A DNA stretch of 22,876 nt from AC-69 sp044869895 (GCA_044869895.1 JBIOXZ010000191.1:1-22876), one strand, 5' to 3'. Counted from the stretch's first letter, positions 7,145 to 14,202 are shown. Program-made: numbers and translations. Notes: generated from the letters alone by a model not told the origin.

Positions 7145-7876
7145 ATGCTGGCGCTGAGCAGAGCTCAGGGTCTGATCATCGCCGTCGGGGGGGCCATCGT
7201 CCTCCTGGTTGCGGGCGGCGCGCTCCTGTCCCGGGGAAGGGTTGGAAGGACCGAGCCGCCCCGGATCCCGTTCGCCATGCGGCCAGGGCCCTCCGACCCC
7301 GATCTGGAGACGCCTCTCCTGGCCAAGCTCCAGGGATGGGGAGTCTTGCTGGTCGCCTTCTTCGTGATCTGGATCCCGCTCACCTGGCTGTTCGAGCCGC
7401 ACACGAACCTCGACCAGGAGGAGGCGCTGCTCACCGAATCGATCGGCCGGGGCAGGAGCGCCGTGCAGCTGTTCACCGAGGAGAACCAGGGCGGCGTGGG
7501 CTGTGTTCGCTGCCACGGGCCCGAGCTCCGCGGCTCGGTGATCCTGGATACGACGACCGGCACGCCAATCTCCACGCCGAACCTCACGACCGTCTGCGGC
7601 GGCCCGTGGACCGGCCACGTGCTGATCTACAGCCTGAACGACATCTACATCACGATCCAGCAAGGCCGCAACCTCATGCCGTCCTGGAGCATCCGGTACG
7701 CCGGGGCCCTCGACGATCAACAGATCAACGACATCGTGAACTACATCGTGTCGATCCAGGACACATCCCAGGTCCCGTTCGAGCACAACGTCTGCACTAA
7801 CCCCGACGCGACCAAAGCCGCCGTCGAGGAGTTCGGTCCCCCGCCGGGACCAGCGACGACCAACGCGCCACCATGA
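7145..7876 (+). CDS. membrane-anchored monohaem cytochrome c of the bc operon
   Basis: A 243-residue protein with two N-terminal membrane helices (about 9-28 and 65-83) joined by a cytoplasmic or linking segment, followed by one class I cytochrome c domain. The haem is attached at C120-V-R-C123-H124, and M178 in GRNLMPSW is the likely sixth ligand. C151 and C217 could form a disulphide. AGGAGG (7134-7139) lies 5 nt before the ATG at 7145, which favours it over the GTG at 7142. Position after the Rieske gene points to a fixed electron acceptor of the complex, passing electrons on to the oxidase whose subunit II is encoded at the left edge. Maturation would depend on the CcdA/ResB/CcsB operon. 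Confidence 0.92.
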   Translation: MLALSRAQGLIIAVGGAIVLLVAGGALLSRGRVGRTEPPRIPFAMRPGPSDPDLETPLLAKLQGWGVLLVAFFVIWIPLTWLFEPHTNLDQEEALLTESIGRGRSAVQLFTEENQGGVGCVRCHGPELRGSVILDTTTGTPISTPNLTTVCGGPWTGHVLIYSLNDIYITIQQGRNLMPSWSIRYAGALDDQQINDIVNYIVSIQDTSQVPFEHNVCTNPDATKAAVEEFGPPPGPATTNAPP

Positions 7877-8616
7877 TGCTGGCCCAGACCTGCCTCGGGT
7901 TCCATATCGAGTGCGCCAATCTGGTGAAGGGCGGCCTCGGCGTTGCTGTCGGCTTCGTCCTGTTCATCGGCAGCGTCCTGCTGATGCTGTCCGCGGTGTT
8001 CGGCCGGAAGATGGGGTATCTGGTCCTGTCGGTCTCGCTGTTCGGCTGGATGATCCTGTTCTCGGCCGTCTGGACCTTCGGGTTCTTCTCCCAGGGCCCG
8101 AAGACGCCGGTGGACCTCGGGCCCAGGGGGCGGGAGCCGGGGTGGGTCGTGGAAACGGCCGGCCAGAACGTGACCGACCTCCCCTATCGGCAGTTCCGCA
8201 CCTACCCGACGGGAGACGTCTGGAAGGCGCCGGCGGAAGGCCAGTCGGCCTCGGTGCAGTCGGTGACGGGGGGGATCCAGTCCTACCTGGCCCAGCAGGC
8301 CAACCAGAACTCCGGGCTCGGCCAGTTCGAGCCGGGGGCGTTCCAGACCACGGACTTCACGGTGCAGAACGTGCAGTTCGCCGCGGCGGGCGACGTATCG
8401 CTCGCTGCGGCGCAGGCCTTCTACAACGGGGGCGGGCCGCTCATCACGGTGTATCTGCGACACGACAGCGGGAGCGTCCCCATCTACTCGTGGATGTTCC
8501 TGATCGGCTCGATCGTCGGGTTCGCCGTCCACCTGCCGTTCCTGGACCGAGCGGAGCGGGAACGAAAAGACGTCCTGACCGGCGGGACCGCGCCGCCGTG
8601 GTACGGGCCCGCCTAG
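7873..8616 (+). CDS. three-helix membrane protein of the bc operon (function unknown)
   Basis: A 247-residue protein whose ATG overlaps the cytochrome c stop (ATGA); a second ATG follows directly at 7876. Two helices near the N-terminus (about 18-40 and 48-72) are followed by a roughly 130-residue hydrophilic, Gln- and Gly-rich region (about 73-205) and a third helix (YSWMFLIGSIVGFAVHLPFL, about 207-226), then a short charged tail. No cofactor motif is visible; Cys7 and Cys14 near the N-terminus are the only cysteines noticed. I do not recognise the family. Translational coupling to the cytochrome c gene suggests an accessory subunit or assembly factor of the complex. Confidence 0.82.
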   Translation: MMLAQTCLGFHIECANLVKGGLGVAVGFVLFIGSVLLMLSAVFGRKMGYLVLSVSLFGWMILFSAVWTFGFFSQGPKTPVDLGPRGREPGWVVETAGQNVTDLPYRQFRTYPTGDVWKAPAEGQSASVQSVTGGIQSYLAQQANQNSGLGQFEPGAFQTTDFTVQNVQFAAAGDVSLAAAQAFYNGGGPLITVYLRHDSGSVPIYSWMFLIGSIVGFAVHLPFLDRAERERKDVLTGGTAPPWYGPA

Positions 8617-8628
8617 GAGGAGGAAACG

Positions 8629-8742
8629 ATGCTTGCACAGGAGGCCAGGCCGCTGCTCGATGAGGGCGTCGTGCAGTTCATCCTGTTCGGCGTGATGATG
8701 ATCGGGATCTTCATCGCGCTCTGGATCACGATCGCAAAGTAA
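8629..8742 (+). CDS. 37-residue single-helix membrane peptide at the end of the bc operon
   Basis: A short ORF with a very strong ribosome binding site (AGGAGGAGG, 8616-8624) 5 nt before the ATG and a TAA stop. The N-terminal half is polar with acidic residues (MLAQEARPLLDEG) and the rest is one hydrophobic helix (VVQFILFGVMMIGIFIALWITIA) ending in Lys. Size, topology and operon position recall the small single-helix subunits of b6f complexes (PetG, PetL, PetN) or of cytochrome oxidases, though no sequence identity to these is claimed. The gene starts 13 nt after the preceding stop. Confidence 0.75.
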   Translation: MLAQEARPLLDEGVVQFILFGVMMIGIFIALWITIAK

Positions 8743-8754
8743 CGGAGAGCAAGG

Positions 8755-8775
8755 CTCGGCCGCCGAACGGCCGAG
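8755..8775. terminator. hairpin between the converging bc operon and rex
   Basis: Perfect 8-bp arms CTCGGCCG and CGGCCGAG around a 5-nt CCGAA loop. It follows the last bc-operon gene by 12 nt and lies 3 nt past the rex stop, so it could end both transcripts. There is no T-tract, as is common in high-GC genomes. Confidence 0.55.
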
Positions 8776-8778
8776 GGC

Positions 8779-9462
8779 TCAGACCTTGGTCAGGTCTGCC
8801 ACCGCGCGCCCACGTCTCTTCACGTCGGCAAGCGCCGCTTTCCGCTGCTCGTAGAACGCGAGGATCTGTAGCTCGATGGCCAGGTCCACCTTCCGAACCG
8901 ACACTCCGGCGGGCACCGACAGCACGGCCGGGGCGAAGTTCAGGATGGACCGGACCCCGGACGCCACCAGCGCATCCGCAACGCCCTGAGCCTCCGCGGC
9001 CGGGGTGCAGATGACCCCGATGGCGATGCCGTGCTCCCACACCAGCGTCGCCAGATCGTCGAGGTGTCGGACGGTGATGCTCCCGACCTGCTCGCCCACC
9101 TTGGCTGGATCGGCGTCGACCAACCCCGCGATCCGAAAGCCTCGCTCGGCGAACCCCCGGTAGTTGGCCAGCGCGTGGCCCAGGTTGCCCACCCCCACGA
9201 TCACGATCGGCCAGTGCTGGGTCAGGCCGAGCTCCCGGCGAACCTGATGGATGAGGTAAGCGACGTCGTACCCTACCCCCCTGGTGCCGTAGGAGCCCAG
9301 ATGAGAGAGGTCCTTTCGCACCTTCGCCGAGTTCACCCCGGCAGCCTCCGCGAGGGTCTCCGAGGACACCGTGTTCGCCCCGCTCTCGGCAATGTCGACG
9401 AGGGCCCGGAGGTAGATGGGAAGCCGCCCCACGGAGGCCTCGGGGATGGGGCGCTCGGTCAC
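8779..9462 (-). CDS. rex: redox-sensing transcriptional repressor Rex
   Basis: NADH/NAD+ sensor that represses respiratory and fermentative genes. The 227-residue product fits the family length. A winged-helix DNA-binding domain (about 1-75) contains the diagnostic RKDLSHLGSYGTRGVGYDV (49-67), followed by a Rossmann domain with GVGNLG (90-95) and LVDADP (114-119), and a C-terminal domain-swap helix (LAIELQILAFYEQRK). The GTG at 9462 is chosen because the family begins here and a TACCAT -10 box ends 6 nt upstream, as in leaderless genes; the reading frame extends further upstream without resemblance to Rex. Its operator is present at 3877-3898. Confidence 0.95.
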   Translation of the reverse strand: MTERPIPEASVGRLPIYLRALVDIAESGANTVSSETLAEAAGVNSAKVRKDLSHLGSYGTRGVGYDVAYLIHQVRRELGLTQHWPIVIVGVGNLGHALANYRGFAERGFRIAGLVDADPAKVGEQVGSITVRHLDDLATLVWEHGIAIGVICTPAAEAQGVADALVASGVRSILNFAPAVLSVPAGVSVRKVDLAIELQILAFYEQRKAALADVKRRGRAVADLTKV

Positions 9463-9468
9463 CCGAGG

Positions 9469-9474
9469 ATGGTA
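9469..9474 (-). promoter_or_regulatory. candidate -10 box of rex (leaderless)
   Basis: TACCAT on the minus strand, 6 nt before the rex GTG; no Shine-Dalgarno sequence precedes the start. The spacing fits transcription beginning at or next to the start codon. Confidence 0.5.
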
Positions 9475-9526
9475 GCGCAATCGTGAAACTGGTGCACGAA
9501 GGCACAAGCGGGAGCGTGAGCAGAAG

Positions 9527-9766
9527 CTATCGCCGGACGGCGCGGGCGAAGACGGCGGGATCCAGCCGGACCTCGGACAGCTCCTGCCCGTCGACCAGCA
9601 CGACGGGGATCCGGATGCCGTATTCGAGCTCGAGGGCATCGAGGCCGGAGATGTCGACCTCCTCGAAGTCGAAGACGGTCCGGGCCCGTTCGGCCAGGAT
9701 GACCTCCCGAGCCTCGTCGCACAGGCCACAGCCGGGCCGCGAGTACATCAGGACGCGTCCACGCAC
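9527..9766 (-). CDS. glutaredoxin-like thiol-redox protein (DUF836 type)
   Basis: A 79-residue thioredoxin-fold protein beginning MRGRVLMYSRPGCGLCDEAR, with the redox pair Cys13-Gly-Leu-Cys16, and the cis-Pro segment GIRIPVVLVDGQEL typical of small glutaredoxin-like proteins. The GTG start at 9766 matches the usual first beta strand; an ATG 48 nt upstream would add 16 residues without fold resemblance. A TAGGAT box ends 8 nt before the GTG. It lies upstream of rex by 64 nt in the same direction, so the two redox proteins may be co-transcribed, and is divergent from the ECF sigma gene. Confidence 0.85.
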   Translation of the reverse strand: MRGRVLMYSRPGCGLCDEAREVILAERARTVFDFEEVDISGLDALELEYGIRIPVVLVDGQELSEVRLDPAVFARAVRR

Positions 9767-9774
9767 GGCCGGGG

Positions 9775-9780
9775 ATCCTA
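9775..9780 (-). promoter_or_regulatory. candidate -10 box of the glutaredoxin gene (leaderless)
   Basis: TAGGAT on the minus strand, 8 nt before the GTG at 9766, with no Shine-Dalgarno sequence between. It fits the TANNNT pattern seen before several other genes here. Confidence 0.4.
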
Positions 9781-9822
9781 GCGGCCCCGGGCCATCCGTC
9801 GCCCGGTGATACAACGGAGGGC

Positions 9823-10389
9823 ATGCGGGGGGACGACCGCCTCGACCTCGAGCTCCATCGATATGTCTCGGCGGGGGATCGCCAGGCGTTCGAGGAGCTC
9901 TACCGGCGCTACTCCCCGGCCGCCTATGGCCTGGCTCTCCGGGTCACCGGCCAGGACCCGCTGGCCCAGGAGGTGGTCCACGATTCGTTCCTGGCCTTGT
10001 GGCGGGCTCCCGAGGCCTACGACCCAGGCCGGGGACCGTTTCGGAGCTTCTTCCTCTCGCTCGTCCATCACAGAGCAGTCGACACGGTGAGGCGGGAGGA
10101 ACGGCTCCGCAAGCGGGCGGAACGAGCGTCGAACCTGGAGCGGGGCACCGGCGAAGATGTAGCTGAAGAGGTCGTCGAGGACGCCTATCTCTCGATCCGG
10201 CGCAAGGAGGTCCGGGAGGCGCTGCATACGCTGCCCCCCGATCAACGGACGGTGGTCGAGCTGGCCTACTTCGGGGGCTTCACCCAAGCCATGATCGCCG
10301 AGGAGCTCGGCATCCCGATCGGGACGGTCAAGACCCGGACCCTGGCGGCCATGCGGAAGCTCCGACGAGCCCTGTACCGAGAGGACTGA
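9823..10389 (+). CDS. ECF-type RNA polymerase sigma factor
   Basis: A 188-residue sigma-70 family protein with region 2 (about 12-85; AFEELYRRYSPAAYGLALRV, DSFLALWR, VHHRAVDTVRR) and region 4 (about 125-185; ALHTLPPDQRTVVELAYFGG followed by the helix-turn-helix AMIAEELGIPIGTVKTR). Regions 1 and 3 are missing, as in ECF factors. GGAGGG stands only 1 nt before the ATG, so true initiation could be slightly different, but no better in-frame start is seen nearby. The downstream gene, abutting with no gap, is its anti-sigma factor. The arrangement resembles actinobacterial SigK/RskA pairs; the inducing signal cannot be read. Confidence 0.93.
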   Translation: MRGDDRLDLELHRYVSAGDRQAFEELYRRYSPAAYGLALRVTGQDPLAQEVVHDSFLALWRAPEAYDPGRGPFRSFFLSLVHHRAVDTVRREERLRKRAERASNLERGTGEDVAEEVVEDAYLSIRRKEVREALHTLPPDQRTVVELAYFGGFTQAMIAEELGIPIGTVKTRTLAAMRKLRRALYRED

Positions 10390-11133
10390 ATGAACGAGGA
10401 CCATGTCCGGATCCAGGAGCTGATGGCCGGCTACGTCCTGGACGGCCTGTCCGGCGAGGACGCGGTGGAGGCCGACCGGCTCCTGTCCGAGCACGTCCCG
10501 TCCTGTCCTCTGTGCCGGGACCAGCTGGCCGGCTTCCAGGCCGTGGCGGGCGACCTCGCCCTGGCCGTCTCCCCCGCGCAGCCTCCTGATCTCCTACTGC
10601 CCAGGATTCGCCGGGGGGTGGTCGAGACGGTTCGGCGACGCCGTCGCGCCTCCCTAGTGGCCGTCGCGGCGGGGGTCGCGGCCATCGTCGGCCTGGCCGG
10701 ACTGTCCGTGCAGCTCGGGGGCCGGGTGTCCCGGACCGAGCAGCAACGGGGCCGGTTGCTGGCCGCGATGGAGGTCCTCCAGCAGCCGGGCGCCGACCCG
10801 GTGAGCCTGGAGAGCCAGGGGCAGACCGCGGCCGGACTGGTGGAGGTCTCGGGGCCGGGCCTGCAGCTCATGTACGTCATCGGCACGGACGTGCCGATGC
10901 CGTCACCGGGCCGCGTGTACCAACTGTGGCTCGGAACGAACGGCACGTTCATCCGTGTGGAGGACGGCCGGTTCGTCCCGGAGGACGGATTGGTGCTGCT
11001 GGAGCTCACGGTCGACACGGCTCGCTACGACGAGATCCTGGTCACCGAGGAACGGATGGGCGACGCGCCGGCGAGCCCCTCCCATGCCGGCCATACGTGG
11101 CACGCGTTCCTGGAACGACCCCGGGCGGCCTAG
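10390..11133 (+). CDS. RskA-like membrane anti-sigma factor
   Basis: A 247-residue single-pass protein whose ATG follows the sigma factor stop directly. The N-terminal cytoplasmic domain carries a zinc anti-sigma motif H35-x3-C39-x2-C42 (HVPSCPLC). A basic stretch RRRRR (82-86) precedes the membrane helix (about 88-108). The extracytoplasmic domain has the RskA-type segment RVYQLWLGTNGTFIRVEDGRF and a C-terminal LTVDTARYDEILVTEE. It should hold the upstream sigma factor inactive at the membrane until released by proteolysis or a redox signal acting on the zinc site; the trigger is unknown. Confidence 0.92.
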   Translation: MNEDHVRIQELMAGYVLDGLSGEDAVEADRLLSEHVPSCPLCRDQLAGFQAVAGDLALAVSPAQPPDLLLPRIRRGVVETVRRRRRASLVAVAAGVAAIVGLAGLSVQLGGRVSRTEQQRGRLLAAMEVLQQPGADPVSLESQGQTAAGLVEVSGPGLQLMYVIGTDVPMPSPGRVYQLWLGTNGTFIRVEDGRFVPEDGLVLLELTVDTARYDEILVTEERMGDAPASPSHAGHTWHAFLERPRAA

Positions 11134-11140
11134 CCGCGGG

Positions 11141-11842
11141 TCAGCGGGGGGCGAGGGTCGACCTCGAGGCGTCGACCGGCCGAGAGACCCGGAGGAACCC
11201 CCAGAACATCACGGCGATGCCGAGGGCGAGCCCCACGGAGAACAGCGGCACCACGTCGAGGCCCGCTCCCACGCCCGAGGCGATCGCCACGATCGTCGCT
11301 CCCGCCGCGATGCCGAGCGTCCCGAAGAACCGATCGGTGAGCTCCGCGCGGCCACGCATCCGCCACGCCGACCACAGGCATCCCGCAATGAGCAGGACGT
11401 AGGCGGGGTAGGCGTAGAGCTGGGCCAGCCGGTACGGGAGGGCCCCGTGGCCGAAGACGTCCTTCCCAAGAGGCAGGTCCTTCATCAGGGCGTCGACGTT
11501 GAGCGAGGCCGTGCGGACCTGGGATGTGGCCAAGGCAGCGAGGAAGAGCAGAACCACCAGCAAGATGTCGGTGATCGTCCGTCGCTTGATCAGCAGGTAC
11601 AGCTCACCCATCGTCAGGAACGGGACGTTCAGGATCGCTCCGAAGAGCCAGTAGACGCGGTACTCCCCCGTGGTCCACCCGTCCAGGACGCCGAGGAACA
11701 TGGCGAACGAGGCCGCCGCGTACATCGCGAGGGCCACCGCCCAGACTGCCTGGAACGGCCGTCTCCGGGAGGCGAACTGGCGAACCAGGGACGCAGCGAA
11801 CACCAGGGCGATCAGGGCCGCGGCCAACGGGAAGGCCCACAT
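11141..11842 (-). CDS. seven-helix integral membrane protein (function unknown)
   Basis: A 233-residue, almost wholly hydrophobic protein with about seven helices. Polar loops include SRRRPFQAVW after helix 1, TTGEYRVYWLFGAILNVP after helix 3, and a longer loop (about 108-138, NVDALMKDLPLGKDVFGHGALPYRLAQ). It resembles a widespread actinobacterial family of uncharacterised membrane proteins that I recognise only by pattern. No catalytic motif is evident. It converges on the anti-sigma gene with just 7 nt between stops, and is divergent from the isomerase-like gene. The ATG at 11842 has a TATGCT box 9 nt upstream and no clear Shine-Dalgarno sequence. Confidence 0.82.
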   Translation of the reverse strand: MWAFPLAAALIALVFAASLVRQFASRRRPFQAVWAVALAMYAAASFAMFLGVLDGWTTGEYRVYWLFGAILNVPFLTMGELYLLIKRRTITDILLVVLLFLAALATSQVRTASLNVDALMKDLPLGKDVFGHGALPYRLAQLYAYPAYVLLIAGCLWSAWRMRGRAELTDRFFGTLGIAAGATIVAIASGVGAGLDVVPLFSVGLALGIAVMFWGFLRVSRPVDASRSTLAPR

Positions 11843-11851
11843 GGGGGGAGC

Positions 11852-11857
11852 AGCATA
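11852..11857 (-). promoter_or_regulatory. candidate -10 box of the seven-helix protein gene
   Basis: TATGCT on the minus strand, 9 nt before the ATG at 11842, within a 53-bp divergent intergenic region that also holds the opposing TAGAAT box. Confidence 0.4.
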
Positions 11858-11881
11858 CGCGGACCCCTCGCTCCCCGCCGA

Positions 11882-11887
11882 TAGAAT
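11882..11887 (+). promoter_or_regulatory. candidate -10 box of the isomerase-like gene (leaderless)
   Basis: TAGAAT, 8 nt before the GTG at 11896, with only CCACCGCC between and no Shine-Dalgarno sequence. Fits leaderless transcription. Confidence 0.5.
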
Positions 11888-11895
11888 CCACCGCC

Positions 11896-12708
11896 GTGGA
11901 GAACGAACCGCATCCGCACGGACCGATCCTGATCTGTTCGACCGCTGCGTTCTTCAACCGGCCACTCGGCCAAGCGTTCGGCCACATCGCCGACGCGGGG
12001 TTCAGTGGCGTCGAGGTCATGGTCACCCGAGACCCGGCCACGCAGAAGGCGCACGTTCTGCGCGAGCTGTCACGCGAGCACGGCCTTGCGATCAGGGCCA
12101 TCCACGCTCCGTTCCTGCTCGTGACACGGAAGGTGTGGGGCTCCGATCCCATCAGAAAGATCGACCGGTCCATCGAACTGGCCCGCGAGACGGGAGCCCC
12201 GCTCGTCGTGGTGCACCCTCCCTATCGGTGGCAAGCGGAGTACCGACGGTGGGTGGATGAGCGACTTCCGGATATCGCTGGCGAGACGGGAACGATCGTC
12301 GGGATGGAGAACATGTTCCCAGTGCGCCTCCGGGGGGGACGAGGGGTTCGGCTCCATGCCCGCCAGTCGATCCATGACCTCGACCCCTACCCCCATGTGG
12401 TGCTGGACACGAGCCACGCCGCAGTAGCGGGCCTGGACGCCTTCGAGGCGGTCCGGCGCCTGGGCGATCGCCTGGTCCACGTGCATCTGTCGAACAACGC
12501 CGGGCGGGGCTGGGACTCGCACCTGCCGCTCGACCAGGGGGTCCTGCCGATCTTCGAGTTCCTCGACCTGTTGGGGACCGAGGGGTTCTCGGGCAGCGTC
12601 TCCCTCGAGCTCGACCTGCGACGGTACATGGAAGACGACGACGCCCTCGGAAGGGTCCTCGCGTCGAACCTCGCGATCTGTCGAGAGCGACTACCCCAAG
12701 CTGCCTGA
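11896..12708 (+). CDS. sugar-phosphate isomerase/epimerase-like TIM barrel protein
   Basis: A 270-residue protein of the xylose isomerase-like / AP endonuclease 2 superfamily. Likely metal ligands and active-site residues are in order: H70 (AIHAPF), H107 (VVVHPPY), E138 (VGMENMF), D171 and H174 (VLDTSHA), H197 (HVHLSNNAG) and E238 (SLELD). The substrate cannot be told: members act on sugars, inositols or damaged DNA, and the ENMFP and HVHLSNN segments fit isomerase or epimerase branches better than endonuclease IV. GTG start at 11896, chosen because the barrel begins soon after and a TAGAAT box lies 8 nt upstream. It converges on the VOC-fold gene. Confidence 0.85.
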   Translation: MENEPHPHGPILICSTAAFFNRPLGQAFGHIADAGFSGVEVMVTRDPATQKAHVLRELSREHGLAIRAIHAPFLLVTRKVWGSDPIRKIDRSIELARETGAPLVVVHPPYRWQAEYRRWVDERLPDIAGETGTIVGMENMFPVRLRGGRGVRLHARQSIHDLDPYPHVVLDTSHAAVAGLDAFEAVRRLGDRLVHVHLSNNAGRGWDSHLPLDQGVLPIFEFLDLLGTEGFSGSVSLELDLRRYMEDDDALGRVLASNLAICRERLPQAA

Positions 12709-12743
12709 GCCTTCGAAACGAGGGCCCGGCCCCTCCGCCTCAC

Positions 12744-13187
12744 CTACCGGGGATCCCAGGGGCGGATGGTGGCCACGGGTTCCCCCCGCTCCTTCCATTC
12801 CGGAACGTCCGCGTACAGCTCGAGCTCGATCCCGTCCGGATCGCGGATGTACAGGCTGTGCGAGACACCGTGATCGCTCGCCCCGACGATATCCACCCCA
12901 GCACCGGACAACCGCCGGAACGCCGCTCGGACCTGGTCGTCGGAGGGATAGCGGATGGCCACGTGGTAGAGGCCGACCGAGCCCGGTGGTGGGCTTGGCG
13001 CGTCGTCTCCCACGGCTTGGAGGGCCAGGTCGTGATGGTTCTCTCCCGTCGCGGTGAAGAACGCCATGGCCCCGCCGAGCTCGGCGACCTTCGTGAACCC
13101 AAGCAGTTCGTAGAACGGGGTGGACCGGGCCAGGGTCCGTACTCGCAGCACCACGTGACCAACCTCCAATGGCTTGATCTCCTCCAT
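12744..13187 (-). CDS. VOC superfamily (glyoxalase/bleomycin-resistance fold) protein
   Basis: A 147-residue protein with two beta-alpha-beta-beta-beta modules: GHVVLRVRTLARSTPFYELLGF (10-31) and LYHVAIRYPSDDQVRAAFRRL (73-93). Candidate metal ligands are H11, H75 and E121 or E123 in DPDGIELELYAD; HGVSHSLYIRDPDG is the family-typical strand before the last ligand. It could be a dioxygenase, a lyase or a resistance protein; nothing here fixes the substrate. A G-rich stretch (AGGGGGG) lies 3 nt before the ATG. It is divergent from the small membrane protein gene by 24 nt. Confidence 0.88.
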   Translation of the reverse strand: MEEIKPLEVGHVVLRVRTLARSTPFYELLGFTKVAELGGAMAFFTATGENHHDLALQAVGDDAPSPPPGSVGLYHVAIRYPSDDQVRAAFRRLSGAGVDIVGASDHGVSHSLYIRDPDGIELELYADVPEWKERGEPVATIRPWDPR

Positions 13188-13199
13188 GGTCCCCCCTGC

Positions 13200-13205
13200 T
13201 AGCCT
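13200..13205 (+). promoter_or_regulatory. candidate -10 box of the small membrane protein gene (leaderless)
   Basis: TAGCCT, 6 nt before the GTG at 13212, with no Shine-Dalgarno sequence between. Same arrangement as rex. Confidence 0.4.
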
Positions 13206-13211
13206 CGCGCC

Positions 13212-13394
13212 GTGCGGCGCTTCACGTTGATCACGATCATCTGTCTGGTCGTCCTGCTCGCCGGGGCGGGGGTGGCGCAGCTCCTCATCGCCGGCGCGGA
13301 CCGAGAGCCGTATCCGGGCCCGGTGCTCGGGACGCCGTACCCACTTCCCTCCTCGCCTTCGCCGGTGCCGCCGGCTCCATCCCCAACGCCGTAA
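13212..13394 (+). CDS. small membrane-anchored protein with Pro-rich tail (function unknown)
   Basis: A 60-residue ORF: basic N-terminus MRRF, one hydrophobic helix (about 5-27, TLITIICLVVLLAGAGVAQLLIA), then a tail rich in Pro and Ser (PLPSSPSPVPPAPSPTP). It would be an exported, membrane-tethered or secreted small protein. GTG start with a TAGCCT box 6 nt upstream; its stop is 10 nt from the converging SAM hydrolase stop. I recognise no family. Pro/Ser-rich tails of this kind are common in actinobacterial envelope proteins, but the ORF could be non-conserved. Confidence 0.55.
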   Translation: MRRFTLITIICLVVLLAGAGVAQLLIAGADREPYPGPVLGTPYPLPSSPSPVPPAPSPTP

Positions 13395-13404
13395 CTGCTC
13401 GGCG

Positions 13405-14202
13405 TCATCCCGCCGGCCGGGAAAGGGTCACCGCATCCCCCCGATGGAGGCCGAGGACGTCGGCCGCGCTGCCCCCGTTCACGACCAGCGCCACGAACCC
13501 CTGGGAATCGAGGATGACCGCTGGAGAACCCTCCGCCACGTCGGCGAAGGTCGAGACCCTGGACAGGATCCGGCCGCACACCTCCGCAGAACCCTCCACG
13601 CCCGCCGCCTCCAGGTCCCTGGGACGGGCATTCAGCTGAACGTTCCCATAGCCGTCCACGCCGATGACCCGGGCTCCCACCACCCCCTGGAGGATCATCG
13701 GGGCTGGCATCTCCACCGTCCGCAGGGTCCGGAGGTCGACGGGCGGACCCAGGTCGTGGAGAGGCATCCCGATCGACAGGTGGGCGGCGGCCGGCGCGAA
13801 CACGTCTCGCCCGTGGAACGTGGCCGACACCGGGCCGAGCAGCACCCGGTCCGAGGTGATCTCCGCGGCCTGGGCGGCGCCGCCGAGCGTCACCCAGGCC
13901 ATCGACAACACGCCGTTGTCGGGCCCGACCAGCAGCGCGCCGGACCGACAGGCCACGGCAACCGGGCGTCGGGCCGACCCCACGCCCGGGTCCACCACCC
14001 CCAGGTAGACCGCGTCCTCCGGCATGAACGGCGCCGAGCGGCCGAGCGCCATGGCGCCGGTCACCACGTCATGTCGAGGGATCGCGTGGGTCAGGTCGAT
14101 CACCCTGGCCCGTGGGGCCATGCGGGCAATGACGCCGTGACAGATCCCCACGAACTCATCGGCCAGGCCGTAGTCGCTCATGAACACGATGGGTCGTTCC
14201 AT
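13405..14202 (-). CDS. S-adenosyl-L-methionine hydrolase (adenosine-forming), DUF62 family
   Basis: Hydrolyses SAM to adenosine and methionine with a water-derived hydroxide nucleophile; related to fluorinases and chlorinases. The 265-residue protein shows the family blocks in order: FMSDYGLADEFVGICHGVI (7-25, Asp10), DLTHAIPRHDV (36-46), VYLGVVDPGVGS (65-76), LVGPDNGVLS (91-100), SATFHGRDVFAPAAAHLS, VIGVDGYGNVQLN, and LVVNGGSAADVLGLHRGDAV near the end. It starts with ATG at 14202, sharing one base with the stop of the upstream hydrolase gene. No halide-pocket signature was looked for beyond the usual hydrolase motifs; hydrolase is the default assignment. Confidence 0.92.
   Translation of the reverse strand: MERPIVFMSDYGLADEFVGICHGVIARMAPRARVIDLTHAIPRHDVVTGAMALGRSAPFMPEDAVYLGVVDPGVGSARRPVAVACRSGALLVGPDNGVLSMAWVTLGGAAQAAEITSDRVLLGPVSATFHGRDVFAPAAAHLSIGMPLHDLGPPVDLRTLRTVEMPAPMILQGVVGARVIGVDGYGNVQLNARPRDLEAAGVEGSAEVCGRILSRVSTFADVAEGSPAVILDSQGFVALVVNGGSAADVLGLHRGDAVTLSRPAG

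Noticed and set aside
9480..9500. Possible second Rex site just upstream of rex (TCGTGAA followed by TGCACGA)
   Set aside because: Needs a 5-nt spacer and has several mismatches to the consensus; too weak to claim autoregulation.
8779..9729. Longer 316-residue version of rex starting at 9729
   Set aside because: The extra N-terminus is antisense-like Ser/Arg/Pro-rich sequence overlapping the glutaredoxin gene; Rex homologues begin at the GTG at 9462.
12719..12737. GAGGG...CCCTC short inverted repeat between the isomerase-like and VOC genes
   Set aside because: Only 5 bp of stem in a GC-rich stretch; not distinguishable from chance as a terminator.
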